64,000 nucleotides of DNA, from NCBI RefSeq assembly GCF_010131535.1, contig NZ_WUBS01000006.1:229583-293582 (forward strand). Reading direction: 5' to 3'. Below, in pieces: positions 54,040 to 64,000 of this stretch. The position numbers and the translations under genes were made by a program. The notes beneath the pieces were generated by a model. The model was not told where the DNA came from, did not search any database, and saw nothing but the letters and a program-made list of their open reading frames with translations. Within the stretch, counting starts at the first letter, position 1. Each line of letters opens with the position of its first letter. This DNA is from Acerihabitans arboris. GTDB taxonomy: Bacteria > Pseudomonadota > Gammaproteobacteria > Enterobacterales > Enterobacteriaceae.

Positions 54040-55424
54040 ACAATAACGAACTGGAAACGCTGATCCGCACCATCCTTAGCGAAAAACTCGAACCGGCCCG
54101 CCGCGAGAATACCACCACGGCCCTGTTCGACGATGTCGACCAGGCGGTCGGCGCCGCCCATAAGGCGTTCCTGGCCTATCAACAGTGCCCGCTGAAAACG
54201 CGCAGCGCGACGATTTCCGCCATCCGCCGTGAGCTGGTGCCGCATTTGCAGGCGCTGGCCGAGCGCGGCGCCGAGGAAACCGGCATGGGCAAGGTCGAGG
54301 ATAAGCTGCTGAAAAACCGCGTGGCGCTGGAGAAAACCCCCGGCGTGGAAGACCTGGTTACCGAGGCGATTACCGGCGACGAAGGCATGGTGCTGTTCGA
54401 GTACTCGCCGTTCGGCGTAATCGGCTCGGTGGCGCCCAGCACCAACCCCACCGAGACCATTATCAACAACTGCATCAGCATGCTGGCCGCCGGCAACGCC
54501 GTCTTTTTCAGCCCGCATCCGGGCGCCAAAAATGTATCGCTATGGCTGATTGAGCAAATCGAATCGATTATTTTCACCGCCTGCGGCATCCATAACCTGG
54601 TGACCTGCCTGCGCGAACCGAGCTTCGATTCCACCCAACAGATGATGAAGCACCCGCAGATAGCCCTGCTGGCGATTACCGGCGGTCCCGGCATCGTCAA
54701 TATGGCGCTGAAAAGCGGCAAAAAGACCATCGGCGCCGGCGCCGGCAACCCGCCGAGCCTGGTGGATGAAACCGCCGTGCTGGATAAAGCGGCGCAGGAT
54801 ATCGTCAGCGGGGCGTCGTTTGACTACAACCTGCCCTGCACCGCCGAAAAAAGCCTGATAGTGGTGGAAAGCGTGGCGGACGCCCTGCTGGCCGAAATGC
54901 AAAAATGCGGCGCGCTGATGGTGTCGGGAGACGCCAATATCGCCAAGCTGCGCCAGATAGCCATTATCGACGGCCACGCCAATAAGGCGCTGGTGGGCAA
55001 AAGCCCGCTGGAGCTGCTGAAAGCCGCCGGCCTGCCGGCGCCGGATAAAGCGCCGCGCCTGCTGTTGGTCGAGGTGGACGCCGATGATCTGTTGGTGTCG
55101 GTGGAGCAGTTGATGCCGATCCTGCCGGTGGTGCGGGTCCGTGATTTCGACAGCGGGCTGCGTCTGGCGCTCAAGGTGGAAGGCGGGCTGCACCATACCG
55201 CCACCATGCATTCGCAAAACGTCTCGCGGCTCAATAAGGCGGCCAGGCTGCTGCAAACCTCGATTTTTGTCAAAAACGGCCCGTCCTACGCCGGCATCGG
55301 CGTGGGCGCCGAAGGGTTTGCCACCTTTACCATCGCCACCCCGACCGGTGAAGGCACCACCTCGGCGCGCACCTTCGCCCGCCATCGCCGCTGCGTGTTG
55401 ACCAACGCGTTTTCCATCCGTTGA
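54036..55424 (+). CDS. pduP: CoA-acylating propionaldehyde dehydrogenase
   Basis: PduP oxidises propionaldehyde to propionyl-CoA with NAD+ inside the compartment. The 462-residue protein starts with the encapsulation helix NNNELETLIRTILSEKLEP. The aldehyde dehydrogenase fold follows: FGVIGSVAPSTNPTETIINN, ALLAITGGPGIVNMALKSGK, GAGNPPSLVDETA and the catalytic Cys in FDYNLPCTAEKSL near residue 270. Length and motifs match Salmonella PduP. Confidence 0.97.
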   Translation: MNNNELETLIRTILSEKLEPARRENTTTALFDDVDQAVGAAHKAFLAYQQCPLKTRSATISAIRRELVPHLQALAERGAEETGMGKVEDKLLKNRVALEKTPGVEDLVTEAITGDEGMVLFEYSPFGVIGSVAPSTNPTETIINNCISMLAAGNAVFFSPHPGAKNVSLWLIEQIESIIFTACGIHNLVTCLREPSFDSTQQMMKHPQIALLAITGGPGIVNMALKSGKKTIGAGAGNPPSLVDETAVLDKAAQDIVSGASFDYNLPCTAEKSLIVVESVADALLAEMQKCGALMVSGDANIAKLRQIAIIDGHANKALVGKSPLELLKAAGLPAPDKAPRLLLVEVDADDLLVSVEQLMPILPVVRVRDFDSGLRLALKVEGGLHHTATMHSQNVSRLNKAARLLQTSIFVKNGPSYAGIGVGAEGFATFTIATPTGEGTTSARTFARHRRCVLTNAFSIR

Positions 55425-55452
55425 GCCGGTTTCGTTGAATAGAGGAAAGACG

Positions 55453-56562
55453 ATGAAACGTTTTGTCATCCCGACCCGCGTCTACAGCGGCACCGACAGC
55501 CTGCGGCGACTCGAGCGCTACCGGGATAAAAAAACCTGGGTGGTGTGCGACGGTTTCCTGGCCAAGGGCGGCGCTATCGCGCGCCTGCTGGAACACCTGG
55601 ATGCCGATCGGGTCACCCTGTTCAGCGATATCATGCCGGATCCACCCATCGCCACCGTGGTGGCCGGCATCGAACGGCTGCAAACGGTAAGGCCGCAGGT
55701 GGTGGTCGGCTTCGGCGGCGGATCCGCCATCGACGCCGCCAAGGCGATGGTATTTTTCGGCCGCCGGGCGGGGATCGCCATCGACACCTTTATCGCCATT
55801 CCCACCACCAGCGGCACCGGGTCCGAGGTCACCAGCGCCAGCGTTATCAGCGACCCGGTCCTGGGGATCAAATATCCCCTGTTCAACGATGAGATCTATC
55901 CCGATATCGCCCTGCTCGATCCGCAGCTGGTGGTGTCGGTGCCGCCGGCGGTCACCGCCAATACCGGCATGGACGTACTGACCCATGCCATAGAAGCCTA
56001 TGTGTCCACCGGCGCCAGCGATTTCAGCGACGCGCTGGCGGAGAAAGCGGCGCAGATGGTGTTCCGCCACCTGCCCGACGCCTTCGCCACGGGGAATTGC
56101 CTGCGCACGCGGGAAAAAATGCACAACGCCTCGACCCTGGCCGGCATGGCGTTCAGCCAGGCCGGGCTGGGATTAAACCATGCCATCGCCCACCAGTTCG
56201 GCGGGCAGTTGCACGTGGCGCACGGCCTGGCCAACGCCCTGCTGCTGGCCGAGGTTATCCGCTTTAACAGCCAGGATGCGCGGGCGGCGAAAAAGTATGC
56301 CCGCCTGGCCAGGCTCTGCGGCCTGGCGGCGCACCAAAGCGACGATCGCGCCGGGCTGAACCAGTTGCTTAACCATATCGGCCTGCTGAAACGCCAGGTC
56401 GGCATACCGTCCGGCCTGGGCGGGCTTGCCATCGGCGCGGAAAAAATACGTCTGGCCGAAGCCAATATGATCCGCGCGGCGCTAAACGACGCCACGTTAA
56501 CCACCAATCCGCGCCCGGCGACGGATAACGATATCGCGGCGATTATCCACGCCGTGATATAG
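55453..56562 (+). CDS. pduQ: 1-propanol dehydrogenase
   Basis: PduQ is an iron-dependent alcohol dehydrogenase that reduces propionaldehyde to 1-propanol and recycles NAD+ inside the compartment. The 369-residue protein has the NAD-binding [37 protein letters not shown] and the metal-ligand segments [13 protein letters not shown] and [14 protein letters not shown]. The ATG at 55453 has AGAGGAAAG upstream. Normally pduS and pduT follow; here pduU comes after only 17 bases. Confidence 0.96.
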   Translation: MKRFVIPTRVYSGTDSLRRLERYRDKKTWVVCDGFLAKGGAIARLLEHLDADRVTLFSDIMPDPPIATVVAGIERLQTVRPQVVVGFGGGSAIDAAKAMVFFGRRAGIAIDTFIAIPTTSGTGSEVTSASVISDPVLGIKYPLFNDEIYPDIALLDPQLVVSVPPAVTANTGMDVLTHAIEAYVSTGASDFSDALAEKAAQMVFRHLPDAFATGNCLRTREKMHNASTLAGMAFSQAGLGLNHAIAHQFGGQLHVAHGLANALLLAEVIRFNSQDARAAKKYARLARLCGLAAHQSDDRAGLNQLLNHIGLLKRQVGIPSGLGGLAIGAEKIRLAEANMIRAALNDATLTTNPRPATDNDIAAIIHAVI

Positions 56563-56579
56563 CCAATAAGCAGGCCTCT

Positions 56580-56930
56580 ATGAATAGCGATATAAAAACC
56601 GAGCGCGTAATACAGGAATATGTTCCCGGCAAACAGATTACCCTGGCGCATTTAATTGCCAACCCCAATAAGGATATCTATAAAAAGCTGGGGCTTAACG
56701 AAGACGATAACGCCATCGGCATCCTGACTATTACGCCCAGCGAAGCCTCCATTATCGCCAGCGATATCGCCACCAAGTCCGGCGCGATAAAAATCGGTTT
56801 TATCGATCGGTTTACCGGCGCGGTGATTATTTGCGGCGATGTGTCCTCGGTGGAATATGCCTTGAAACAGGTGCTTTATACCCTGGGTGAAATGATGAAA
56901 TTCACCCCCTGCGCGCTAACCCGGACCTGA
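56580..56930 (+). CDS. pduU: Microcompartment shell protein PduU
   Basis: A 116-residue circularly permuted BMC-domain protein whose N-terminal strands form a small beta-barrel that plugs the hexamer pore. The N-terminal [20 protein letters not shown] and core [18 protein letters not shown] with [20 protein letters not shown] are the PduU/EutS hallmarks. It directly follows pduQ in this locus. Confidence 0.95.
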   Translation: MNSDIKTERVIQEYVPGKQITLAHLIANPNKDIYKKLGLNEDDNAIGILTITPSEASIIASDIATKSGAIKIGFIDRFTGAVIICGDVSSVEYALKQVLYTLGEMMKFTPCALTRT

Positions 56931-56933
56931 GCC

Positions 56934-57362
56934 ATGAAACGCCTGATGCTGCTTGGTCCCAGCCAGTCCGGAAAAACCACGCTGTTGCAGTGCCTGCGCG
57001 GCGATCCGCTGGTCTATCAAAAAACACAGGCGCTGGTCTACCTGCCCGACGCCATCGACAGCCCGGGGGAATATATCGAGAATCGCCATTTTTACAGCGC
57101 GCTGCTCTCCGGCTCCTATGAGGCGGATATCGTCGGCCTGGTGCAAAGCCTGGACAATGAGAACGGCTATTTTTCGCCGATGTTCGCCACCCTGTTTAAT
57201 AAGCCGGTGATCGGCATTATTACCAAGGGCGATATACCTGTCGATGAGAAACAAAAAGCCTTCGTTATTAATCAACTAAAGCAAGCGGGCGCGGGCCCCC
57301 TATTTATGGTGTCGGCCACACGGCGCCAAGGTATCACGCCGCTGCTGACGTATCTGGAATAA
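56934..57362 (+). CDS. pduV: Propanediol utilization protein PduV (Ras-like GTPase family)
   Basis: PduV belongs to the EutP/PduV P-loop GTPase family and is associated with positioning of microcompartments in the cell. The 142-residue protein has a good Walker A loop, LMLLGPSQSGKTTLLQCL, and a plausible switch segment IDSPGEYIENRHFYSALL. VIGIITKGDIPVDEKQ resembles the (N/T)KxD base-binding motif of GTPases. It starts three bases after pduU. Confidence 0.94.
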   Translation: MKRLMLLGPSQSGKTTLLQCLRGDPLVYQKTQALVYLPDAIDSPGEYIENRHFYSALLSGSYEADIVGLVQSLDNENGYFSPMFATLFNKPVIGIITKGDIPVDEKQKAFVINQLKQAGAGPLFMVSATRRQGITPLLTYLE

Positions 57363-57377
57363 CCTTTCCCGGAGTAA

Positions 57378-59310
<1,933 letters not shown>

Positions 59311-59418
59311 TATCGCTGGCGCGGCCGCGCGGGACTGGCTGTATTGATTAGAATATGGGTGCCGTGGCCGCGCGGATCCAACCGTATGCCTTATAAATAT
59401 GTTTGCCGGGAGTTAACC

Positions 59419-60498
59419 ATGGCGTTACCCAATCAGCACGGCGGCAACGTGCTGGACATGGCGTTAAAGCTGGGGGTGGATGAAACTTCGATCGTGGATT
59501 TCAGCGCCAATATCAACCCGCTCGGCATGCCCGCAAGCCTTAAGCGGGCGCTGGCCGCGCACTGGTCGCTGGCGGAGCGTTACCCCGATCCGCTTTATCG
59601 CCGGCTGCATGACCGGCTGGCCGCGCATCATCAATGCCCCGCGTCCTGGATACTGGCCGGCAACGGCGCCACCGAGCTGATTTATGACCTGGCTTTCCTG
59701 CTGCGCGGTAAAACCGTGCTGCTGCCGACGCCGGGCTTTGCCGAGTACCGCCTGGCGTTAAAGGGCATGGACTGCCGCGTCGAGGACTTTCCGCTGACGG
59801 AAAGCGATGATTTTAGCCCCGACCACCGCCTGCCGGCGGCGCTGCGCCCCGGTATCGACGCGCTGTTTCTCTGTACGCCCAATAATCCCACCGGCCAGTT
59901 GATTGCAACCGATCTCTTGCTGGCCATTGCCCGCCGCTGCCGCGAGCTGGCGATTACGCTGGTGGTGGATGAAGCCTTTATGGACTTTATTCCCGACGGC
60001 GTAAGTGTGATAAACCGCCTGGGCGACTTTCCCAACCTGTTTGTCCTGCGTTCGCTGACCAAATTTTACGCCATCCCCGGCCTGCGGCTGGGTTATATGC
60101 TCGGCAGCGACACGCAGGCCATGGCGCGGCTACGCGAGCGCCGACCGCCCTGGACCATTAACGCCTTTGCCGCGCTGGCGGGCGAGGTGGTGCTGGATGA
60201 CCTGGAATATCAGCGTGACGCGATGCGGTGGCTGCAAGAGCAGCAGACTTACCTGTATGGGGGGCTTAGCGCCCTGCCCGCGCTCAAGGTTTGGCGCCCG
60301 GCGGCGAACTATATTTTTTTCCGTTGCCAGCGCCGCGCGCTCGATCTCCAGGCCGCGCTGTTGCAAAAAGGCCTGCTGATACGCAGCTGCGCCAACTATC
60401 CCGGCCTGTCCGGCGATTATTATCGCGTGGCGATTAAAGGGGGGGCGGATAACCGCCGTCTGCTCGAGGCCTTAGGCGAGGTGCTTAACTATGGCTGA
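59419..60498 (+). CDS. cobD: L-threonine-O-3-phosphate decarboxylase
   Basis: CobD is a PLP enzyme that decarboxylates threonine phosphate to aminopropanol phosphate for the nucleotide arm of cobalamin. The 359-residue protein has DFSANINPLGMPASLKRALA, WILAGNGATELIYDLAF, CTPNNPTGQ and the PLP-Lys motif SLTKFYAIPGLRLGYM. The ATG at 59419 starts MALPNQHGGN with GGGAG upstream, matching Salmonella CobD; the earlier frame is unsupported. It overlaps pduX by eight bases, and a decayed copy of part of this gene lies downstream near 62.3 kb. Confidence 0.95.
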   Translation: MALPNQHGGNVLDMALKLGVDETSIVDFSANINPLGMPASLKRALAAHWSLAERYPDPLYRRLHDRLAAHHQCPASWILAGNGATELIYDLAFLLRGKTVLLPTPGFAEYRLALKGMDCRVEDFPLTESDDFSPDHRLPAALRPGIDALFLCTPNNPTGQLIATDLLLAIARRCRELAITLVVDEAFMDFIPDGVSVINRLGDFPNLFVLRSLTKFYAIPGLRLGYMLGSDTQAMARLRERRPPWTINAFAALAGEVVLDDLEYQRDAMRWLQEQQTYLYGGLSALPALKVWRPAANYIFFRCQRRALDLQAALLQKGLLIRSCANYPGLSGDYYRVAIKGGADNRRLLEALGEVLNYG

Positions 60499-61351
60499 GG
60501 CGCGCTGCCCGGCCTCCTGCGGCGAGCTGCTGCAGGGCTGGATCCTCGGCGGCGAAAAGCTGGTGTCCTGCCCTATCGCCTGGTACAGCGAGGTGCAGGT
60601 GAGCGAGGGGTTGCCCGCGGCCGACGAACGACCGCTGAGCCGCCGGATGCTAAACCAGGTTATCGGCCATTTTGGCTTCGATTCGGCGATCCTGCCGCCG
60701 CTGCGTATCGAATGCCGCTCCACCATTCCTGTCGCCAAGGGCTTGGCCAGCAGCACCGCCGATATCGCCGCCACCGCGGTCGCCGCCGCCCGCTGGCTTA
60801 ACCGCACGCTTGATGAAAACACCCTGGCCCGGCTTTGCCTGCGGCTGGAGCCCACCGACAGCACGGTTTTCAAGGCGCTGACATTGTTCGATCACCGCCA
60901 CGGCAGTTGCCGAATTCCCCACTCCTGGCTGCCACAGTTGGATATTATTATTTTGGAAAGTCCGCATCGGCTTACCACCGCCGCGTGTCATCGCCGTATC
61001 GGCGATGATGAGCTGCGCGCGCAGGCCGAGCCGCTCGATCGCGTCTGGCGGTTATTCCAGCAAAGCTGTGCCGCTCAATCCCCGCGCCTGCTGGGCGAAG
61101 CCACCACGCTTAGCGCCCGCGCGCGCAACCTGCTGCTGCCCAAAGCGGCGTTCGAGACGTTGCTTGGCGTTGTCGAGCATCATGACCTGTACGGCCTTAA
61201 CGTCGCCCACAGCGGCACGGTGGTCGGACTGCTGCTCGATCCCAGGCGGCATGACCCGCACTATATTCTGGCCGCGTTAAAGGAAAAGGGTACGCTAGCC
61301 TTTTATCCGCAACAGCATATTGTCCAGATGGTCACGGGGGGAGTGAGCTAG
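60491..61351 (+). CDS. pduX: L-threonine kinase
   Basis: PduX phosphorylates free threonine, giving the substrate of CobD. The 286-residue GHMP kinase starts with RCPASCGELLQGWILGGEKL. The ATP-binding motif PVAKGLASSTADIAATAVAA is near residue 80, and the C-terminal region has YGLNVAHSGTVVGLLLDP. It is the last gene of the operon. A fragment of a second copy fused to a cobD piece lies near 62.4 kb. Confidence 0.95.
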   Translation: MAEARCPASCGELLQGWILGGEKLVSCPIAWYSEVQVSEGLPAADERPLSRRMLNQVIGHFGFDSAILPPLRIECRSTIPVAKGLASSTADIAATAVAAARWLNRTLDENTLARLCLRLEPTDSTVFKALTLFDHRHGSCRIPHSWLPQLDIIILESPHRLTTAACHRRIGDDELRAQAEPLDRVWRLFQQSCAAQSPRLLGEATTLSARARNLLLPKAAFETLLGVVEHHDLYGLNVAHSGTVVGLLLDPRRHDPHYILAALKEKGTLAFYPQQHIVQMVTGGVS

Positions 61352-61796
61352 CCCTCTGGACATCATTCAACTGCTACTGATAATGAACTGCTACTGATAA
61401 TGATAAGGTGGTAATTACGGCCCAGGATAATCCCAACCTGCCAATATCCACAATTAAACAGTCAAATTAAGCAATTGACGCTTTTATGGTGTGTGATACC
61501 TTTAGTTTACCAGAACAATTTTTCGTTATGATAACCAGACCGATTTGATGATATCGATAATTCAAATTTAACGACGTTAACTGATGTTTTATAATGACGT
61601 TCATTCTGGTGAGCAAATTAAATTAAAATCAAGACAAATACAGCACAGAAAGCATGAAATAATATACAGTTGCCATTGCCGCCCATCTAGCACGCAGAAA
61701 TTTATAGATAAGCCAAGCGAACGCGAATGATATATTTATTTCTTGTAAATTAAACCGTTTTTTCGATTAGCAGCCAATGCATTAAGGAGTGCCATA
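61352..61796. other. AT-rich region between pduX and the small FN3 gene
   Basis: About 445 bases with a sharp drop in GC content compared with the pdu operon. It contains the 17-bp tandem duplication and presumably the promoter of the FN3 gene. No intrinsic terminator for the pdu operon was found by eye. Confidence 0.6.
61369..61402. repeat. Exact 17-bp tandem duplication after pduX
   Basis: AACTGCTACTGATAATG occurs twice in direct succession (61369-61385 and 61386-61402), just after the pduX stop. The exact identity suggests a recent duplication by replication slippage. Confidence 0.85.
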
Positions 61797-62195
61797 ATGA
61801 CGCAAAAATTTAATCAAGACAACAGCTTTCCGATATCATTATTGGACCCGCCAACTGATTTTTCAGCGACAATAATAACGGACACCTCAGTTGTGTTAGT
61901 CTGGCAGTTCCCGCTTATTCCGCCTTATCAATTTTTTTGGAATATACGCGTAACCGATCCGGAATCAACGCCAATTTACGTTACAGAGATAAATCATATT
62001 TCGGCCTCCATTGAACATCTGCAACCTAATACTTCCTATACCTTTTATATTTCTACCGTATCGCTGCAAGGTGAGGAATCCGCACAAAGTAGTTTAACGG
62101 TAACAACATTGGCCTCACTATATTATTATCCACCCTTCCCTGACGGTTATCCATCGCAGTCGCCTCACCATCCGCATTATCCTGGTAGTGAATAG
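61797..62195 (+). CDS. Small fibronectin type III domain protein
   Basis: A 132-residue protein that is mostly a single FN3-like domain. DPPTDFSATIITDTSVVLVW, EHLQPNTSYTFYISTVSLQG and SLTVTTLA correspond to the first strands, the conserved Leu-Pro-Thr-Tyr turn and the final strand. A Tyr/Pro/His-rich tail (YYYPPFPDGYPSQSPHHPHY) follows. No signal peptide or transmembrane segment is visible, so any export would need another route. AAGGAG is a strong ribosome-binding site. Low GC and rare-codon flavour differ from the pdu genes, suggesting acquisition from elsewhere. The same domain type recurs in the larger gene downstream. Confidence 0.7.
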   Translation: MTQKFNQDNSFPISLLDPPTDFSATIITDTSVVLVWQFPLIPPYQFFWNIRVTDPESTPIYVTEINHISASIEHLQPNTSYTFYISTVSLQGEESAQSSLTVTTLASLYYYPPFPDGYPSQSPHHPHYPGSE

Positions 62196-63108
62196 CCTAA
62201 GGATGAAAAACGATAATCTGCGTTGCGATTAAGGCATCTCGCGACGTTGATGTTAGCAACTGGACCGCAAGACTTGCGACTCGGCGATCTAGAGCAGGGG
62301 ATTGTTGGCATCCGGCGGCGAATTCTGTTTTTGTCCGTAGCCAGCGCCCCGCGCTCGATCTCCAGGCCGCGCTGCCGCAGAAAGGCCGGCTGATACGCAG
62401 CCGCGTCATTCCCGTTGCCAAGGGATTGGCACCGATATCGCCGCTGCCGTCGCCACCGCCCGCTAGCTGGTGCACACACTTGATTATGCACGCCTTAGCT
62501 CATTCCAAGATTATAACGGCTACCCTTAGCAATGCCGCTTCTGAAAATTTTGGCGCGGATAATACATATCTAGCCGCGCCACTCTCAGACTGGTTAATAA
62601 CTTCATCGGCTCAATTTGTTAATGAATTTTGACATTTCTTAAAAAAATTAGCAGGGAATGGCTCCAGGGCATTAGGCGTTAAAATTTAATAATATCACGC
62701 ATTAGATAATTCTCATCAATTAAAATCGCTCAAGCATCCCACAAAATAATATCTATTTTAAGAAAAATATCAACAGTTTTTTAAAATTTTCTCCACTTTT
62801 GGCAAATCGGGTTATTAGCCATATCTTTAGTCGCTAGAATAAATTATTTTTTAAGGAAACGTGCCATATTTAGCAATTGACACCAGGACTTAAACACATA
62901 TAATCTTCAAGCGGCGATTACGTTTAATATGACGTATTTTAAAATAAATTTTTGGTTAAACAAACAAATAAACCTTTTCAAAAAATATCCTCCATGAAAA
63001 TATTCTGATTGATATCATATATATATCAATGTTCTACAACACGATTAAGCAACGATTGCAGGCTGTATTTAAATCATAAAAAATACCATAGCATGAGGAA
63101 AATAAATT
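62196..63108. other. AT-rich region with operon-end relic and FN3 promoter
   Basis: About 910 bases without an intact gene. The first third holds the cobD/pduX relic. The remainder (about 62630-63108) is very AT-rich with many short T and A tracts and is likely the promoter/leader of the large FN3 gene, with GAGGAAAATAAATT just before its ATG. AT-rich DNA of this type is a typical target of H-NS silencing in enterobacteria. Confidence 0.6.
62306..62490 (+). pseudogene. Decayed cobD'-'pduX fusion relic
   Basis: 62311-62405 aligns without gaps to 60297-60390 of cobD with about 88% identity by eye; the shared piece reads QR.ALDLQAAL.QKG.LIRS. It runs directly and in frame into 62406-62488, which resembles pduX 60722-60814 (IPVAKGLA) and then loses frame through small deletions. 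Roughly 330 bases between the two source segments are missing. The segment has no start codon and stops of its own frame follow. Fainter similarity to cobD may extend upstream to about 62240. It is a non-functional remnant of a duplicated operon end. Confidence 0.85.
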
Positions 63109-64000
63109 ATGTCAAACATGAATTATCAAGATCCCGGCTTGGCCGAAACACGCCCGCACTCGCCAATTAATCTGCAAGCCTACAACATACTCTATACATC
63201 GGTGTCCTTACATTGGGAGCTTGCAAACGATGGCGAAGTGAATCCAACAGCTTATTCAATATACCAAGACGGCCGTCAGATAATAGGCCAAAACTATATC
63301 GGTGGCACTATTGAGGGCCTAACGCCAGCCACAACATATCAATTTTATGTTACTGCGTCGTGGTATGGCACTGATAGCCTGAATCCCAGCAATACCATCA
63401 CCGTAACCACATTAGGAACTACCCTTCGTCCTTCTTCACCGGTTAATCTGCGCGCGACAGCCATCGCCGCCACCTCGGTAACCTTGCAATGGGATACCGG
63501 CACCGACGGTTCCTTGCCGGTTGCAAGATATAGGATTTTTCAAAACGGATCGGAGGTAAACAGCACGGCGGCAAACGGCATCACCATCACCGGGTTAAGC
63601 CCGGCAACGCAGTACAGTTTCTATATCTGGTCCGAAGCGGCCAATGGGCAATTAGGCGCGTATGCCAGTAATACAATTACCCCCACCACCGCCGCGCTTC
63701 CGCTACCGCGCCCACCCTCGCCGGTCAATCTGAGGGCGACCGCCATCACCCCCACTTCGATAAGCCTGCAATGGGATACCGGCACCGACGGCACCGCGCC
63801 GGTATCACGCTACTGGATATACCAAAACGGCGGCCTGGCGGACATCACGGCGGCGAACAGTATTACCATCGCCAATTTAACGCCTGGAACAACCTATCGC
63901 TTCTATATCGTGTCGGAAGGGTTAGACGGGCAGTTCGGTTTGAATGCCAGCAATGAAATTACCCCGACCACCGCCGCTCTCGCCCGTCCGCCCTCGCCGG
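63109..64000 (+). CDS. Large fibronectin type III repeat protein (5' part, runs off the window)
   Basis: The frame is open from the ATG at 63109 to the last base, 297 codons so far. After 18 residues come tandem FN3 modules of 92-94 residues that start with a Ser-Pro-x-Asn-Leu motif at 63163, 63439, 63721 and again at 63997. Module signatures are SVTLQWDTGTDGSLPVARY, ITITGLSPATQYSFYIWSE and SNTITPTTAAL. The second and third modules are far more alike than the first, which suggests internal duplication. No signal peptide is present. Secretion by a dedicated system or use as an intracellular effector is possible; nothing here decides. The full length and any catalytic C-terminus lie beyond the window. 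Confidence 0.8.
   Translation, partial: MSNMNYQDPGLAETRPHSPINLQAYNILYTSVSLHWELANDGEVNPTAYSIYQDGRQIIGQNYIGGTIEGLTPATTYQFYVTASWYGTDSLNPSNTITVTTLGTTLRPSSPVNLRATAIAATSVTLQWDTGTDGSLPVARYRIFQNGSEVNSTAANGITITGLSPATQYSFYIWSEAANGQLGAYASNTITPTTAALPLPRPPSPVNLRATAITPTSISLQWDTGTDGTAPVSRYWIYQNGGLADITAANSITIANLTPGTTYRFYIVSEGLDGQFGLNASNEITPTTAALARPPSP

Noticed and set aside
62177..62491. 104-codon minus-strand frame over the relic
   Set aside because: It is the antisense of the decayed cobD/pduX copy.
62426..62632. 68-codon frame overlapping the cobD/pduX relic
   Set aside because: It reads the relic in another frame and crosses into AT-rich DNA; no sign of a real gene.

Overview
The window comes from a Gram-negative enterobacterium (order Enterobacterales). 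Dcp, YjbD, GapC, SrfABC, PocR and a Salmonella-type cbi/cob + pdu locus are all gammaproteobacterial or enterobacterial families, with the expected gene order. Coding sequence is fairly GC-rich. The last ~2.7 kb and some intergenic regions are clearly AT-rich. The species cannot be fixed from the sequence alone; a Sodalis/Pectobacteriaceae-like or other environmental enterobacterium is plausible. No tRNA, rRNA, CRISPR array or intact insertion sequence was seen.

Layout. 1-10.3 kb holds ordinary accessory metabolism: the 3' end of a zinc alcohol dehydrogenase, peptidase dcp, yjbD, gapC converging on a KDG kinase, a YceI-type periplasmic protein converging on a DUF3750 protein, an exo/endonuclease-phosphatase-fold enzyme, and an SDR oxidoreductase divergent from an HxlR regulator. 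10.5-14.4 kb is an AbgB-like M20 amidohydrolase followed by two amino-acid-type ABC permeases and a binding protein, with no ATPase. 14.5-21.6 kb is the srfABC operon (membrane-anchored SrfA, actin/Hsp70-fold SrfB, SrfC with a P-loop-like segment), whose function is not established. 21.7-23.1 kb has a Rob/SoxS-like activator and a TetR repressor sharing an identical 12-bp palindromic operator candidate.

23.5-41.3 kb (minus strand) is one compact 21-gene operon, cbiA-B-C-D-E-T-F-G-H-J-K-L-M-N-Q-O-P-cobU-S-C-T, for oxygen-independent cobalamin synthesis and cobalt uptake. It is preceded by a cobalamin riboswitch and followed by a perfect 13-bp hairpin. pocR and pduF follow, then the divergent pdu operon at 44.3-61.4 kb: pduA-B-C-D-E-G-H-J-K-L-M-N-O-P-Q-U-V-W-cobA-cobD-pduX. 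This encodes the 1,2-propanediol microcompartment, B12-dependent diol dehydratase with its reactivase, adenosyltransferase, the aldehyde/alcohol/acyl-phosphate enzymes and the aminopropanol-arm genes for B12. pduS and pduT, normally between pduQ and pduU, are absent.

Together the locus supplies both the coenzyme (from uroporphyrinogen III, cobalt and threonine) and the pathway that needs it, under PocR and B12 control. Downstream of pduX the sequence becomes AT-rich. It carries a small fibronectin-type-III (FN3) protein, a decayed in-frame cobD'-'pduX fusion relic, and the start of a large leaderless FN3-repeat protein that runs off the window.
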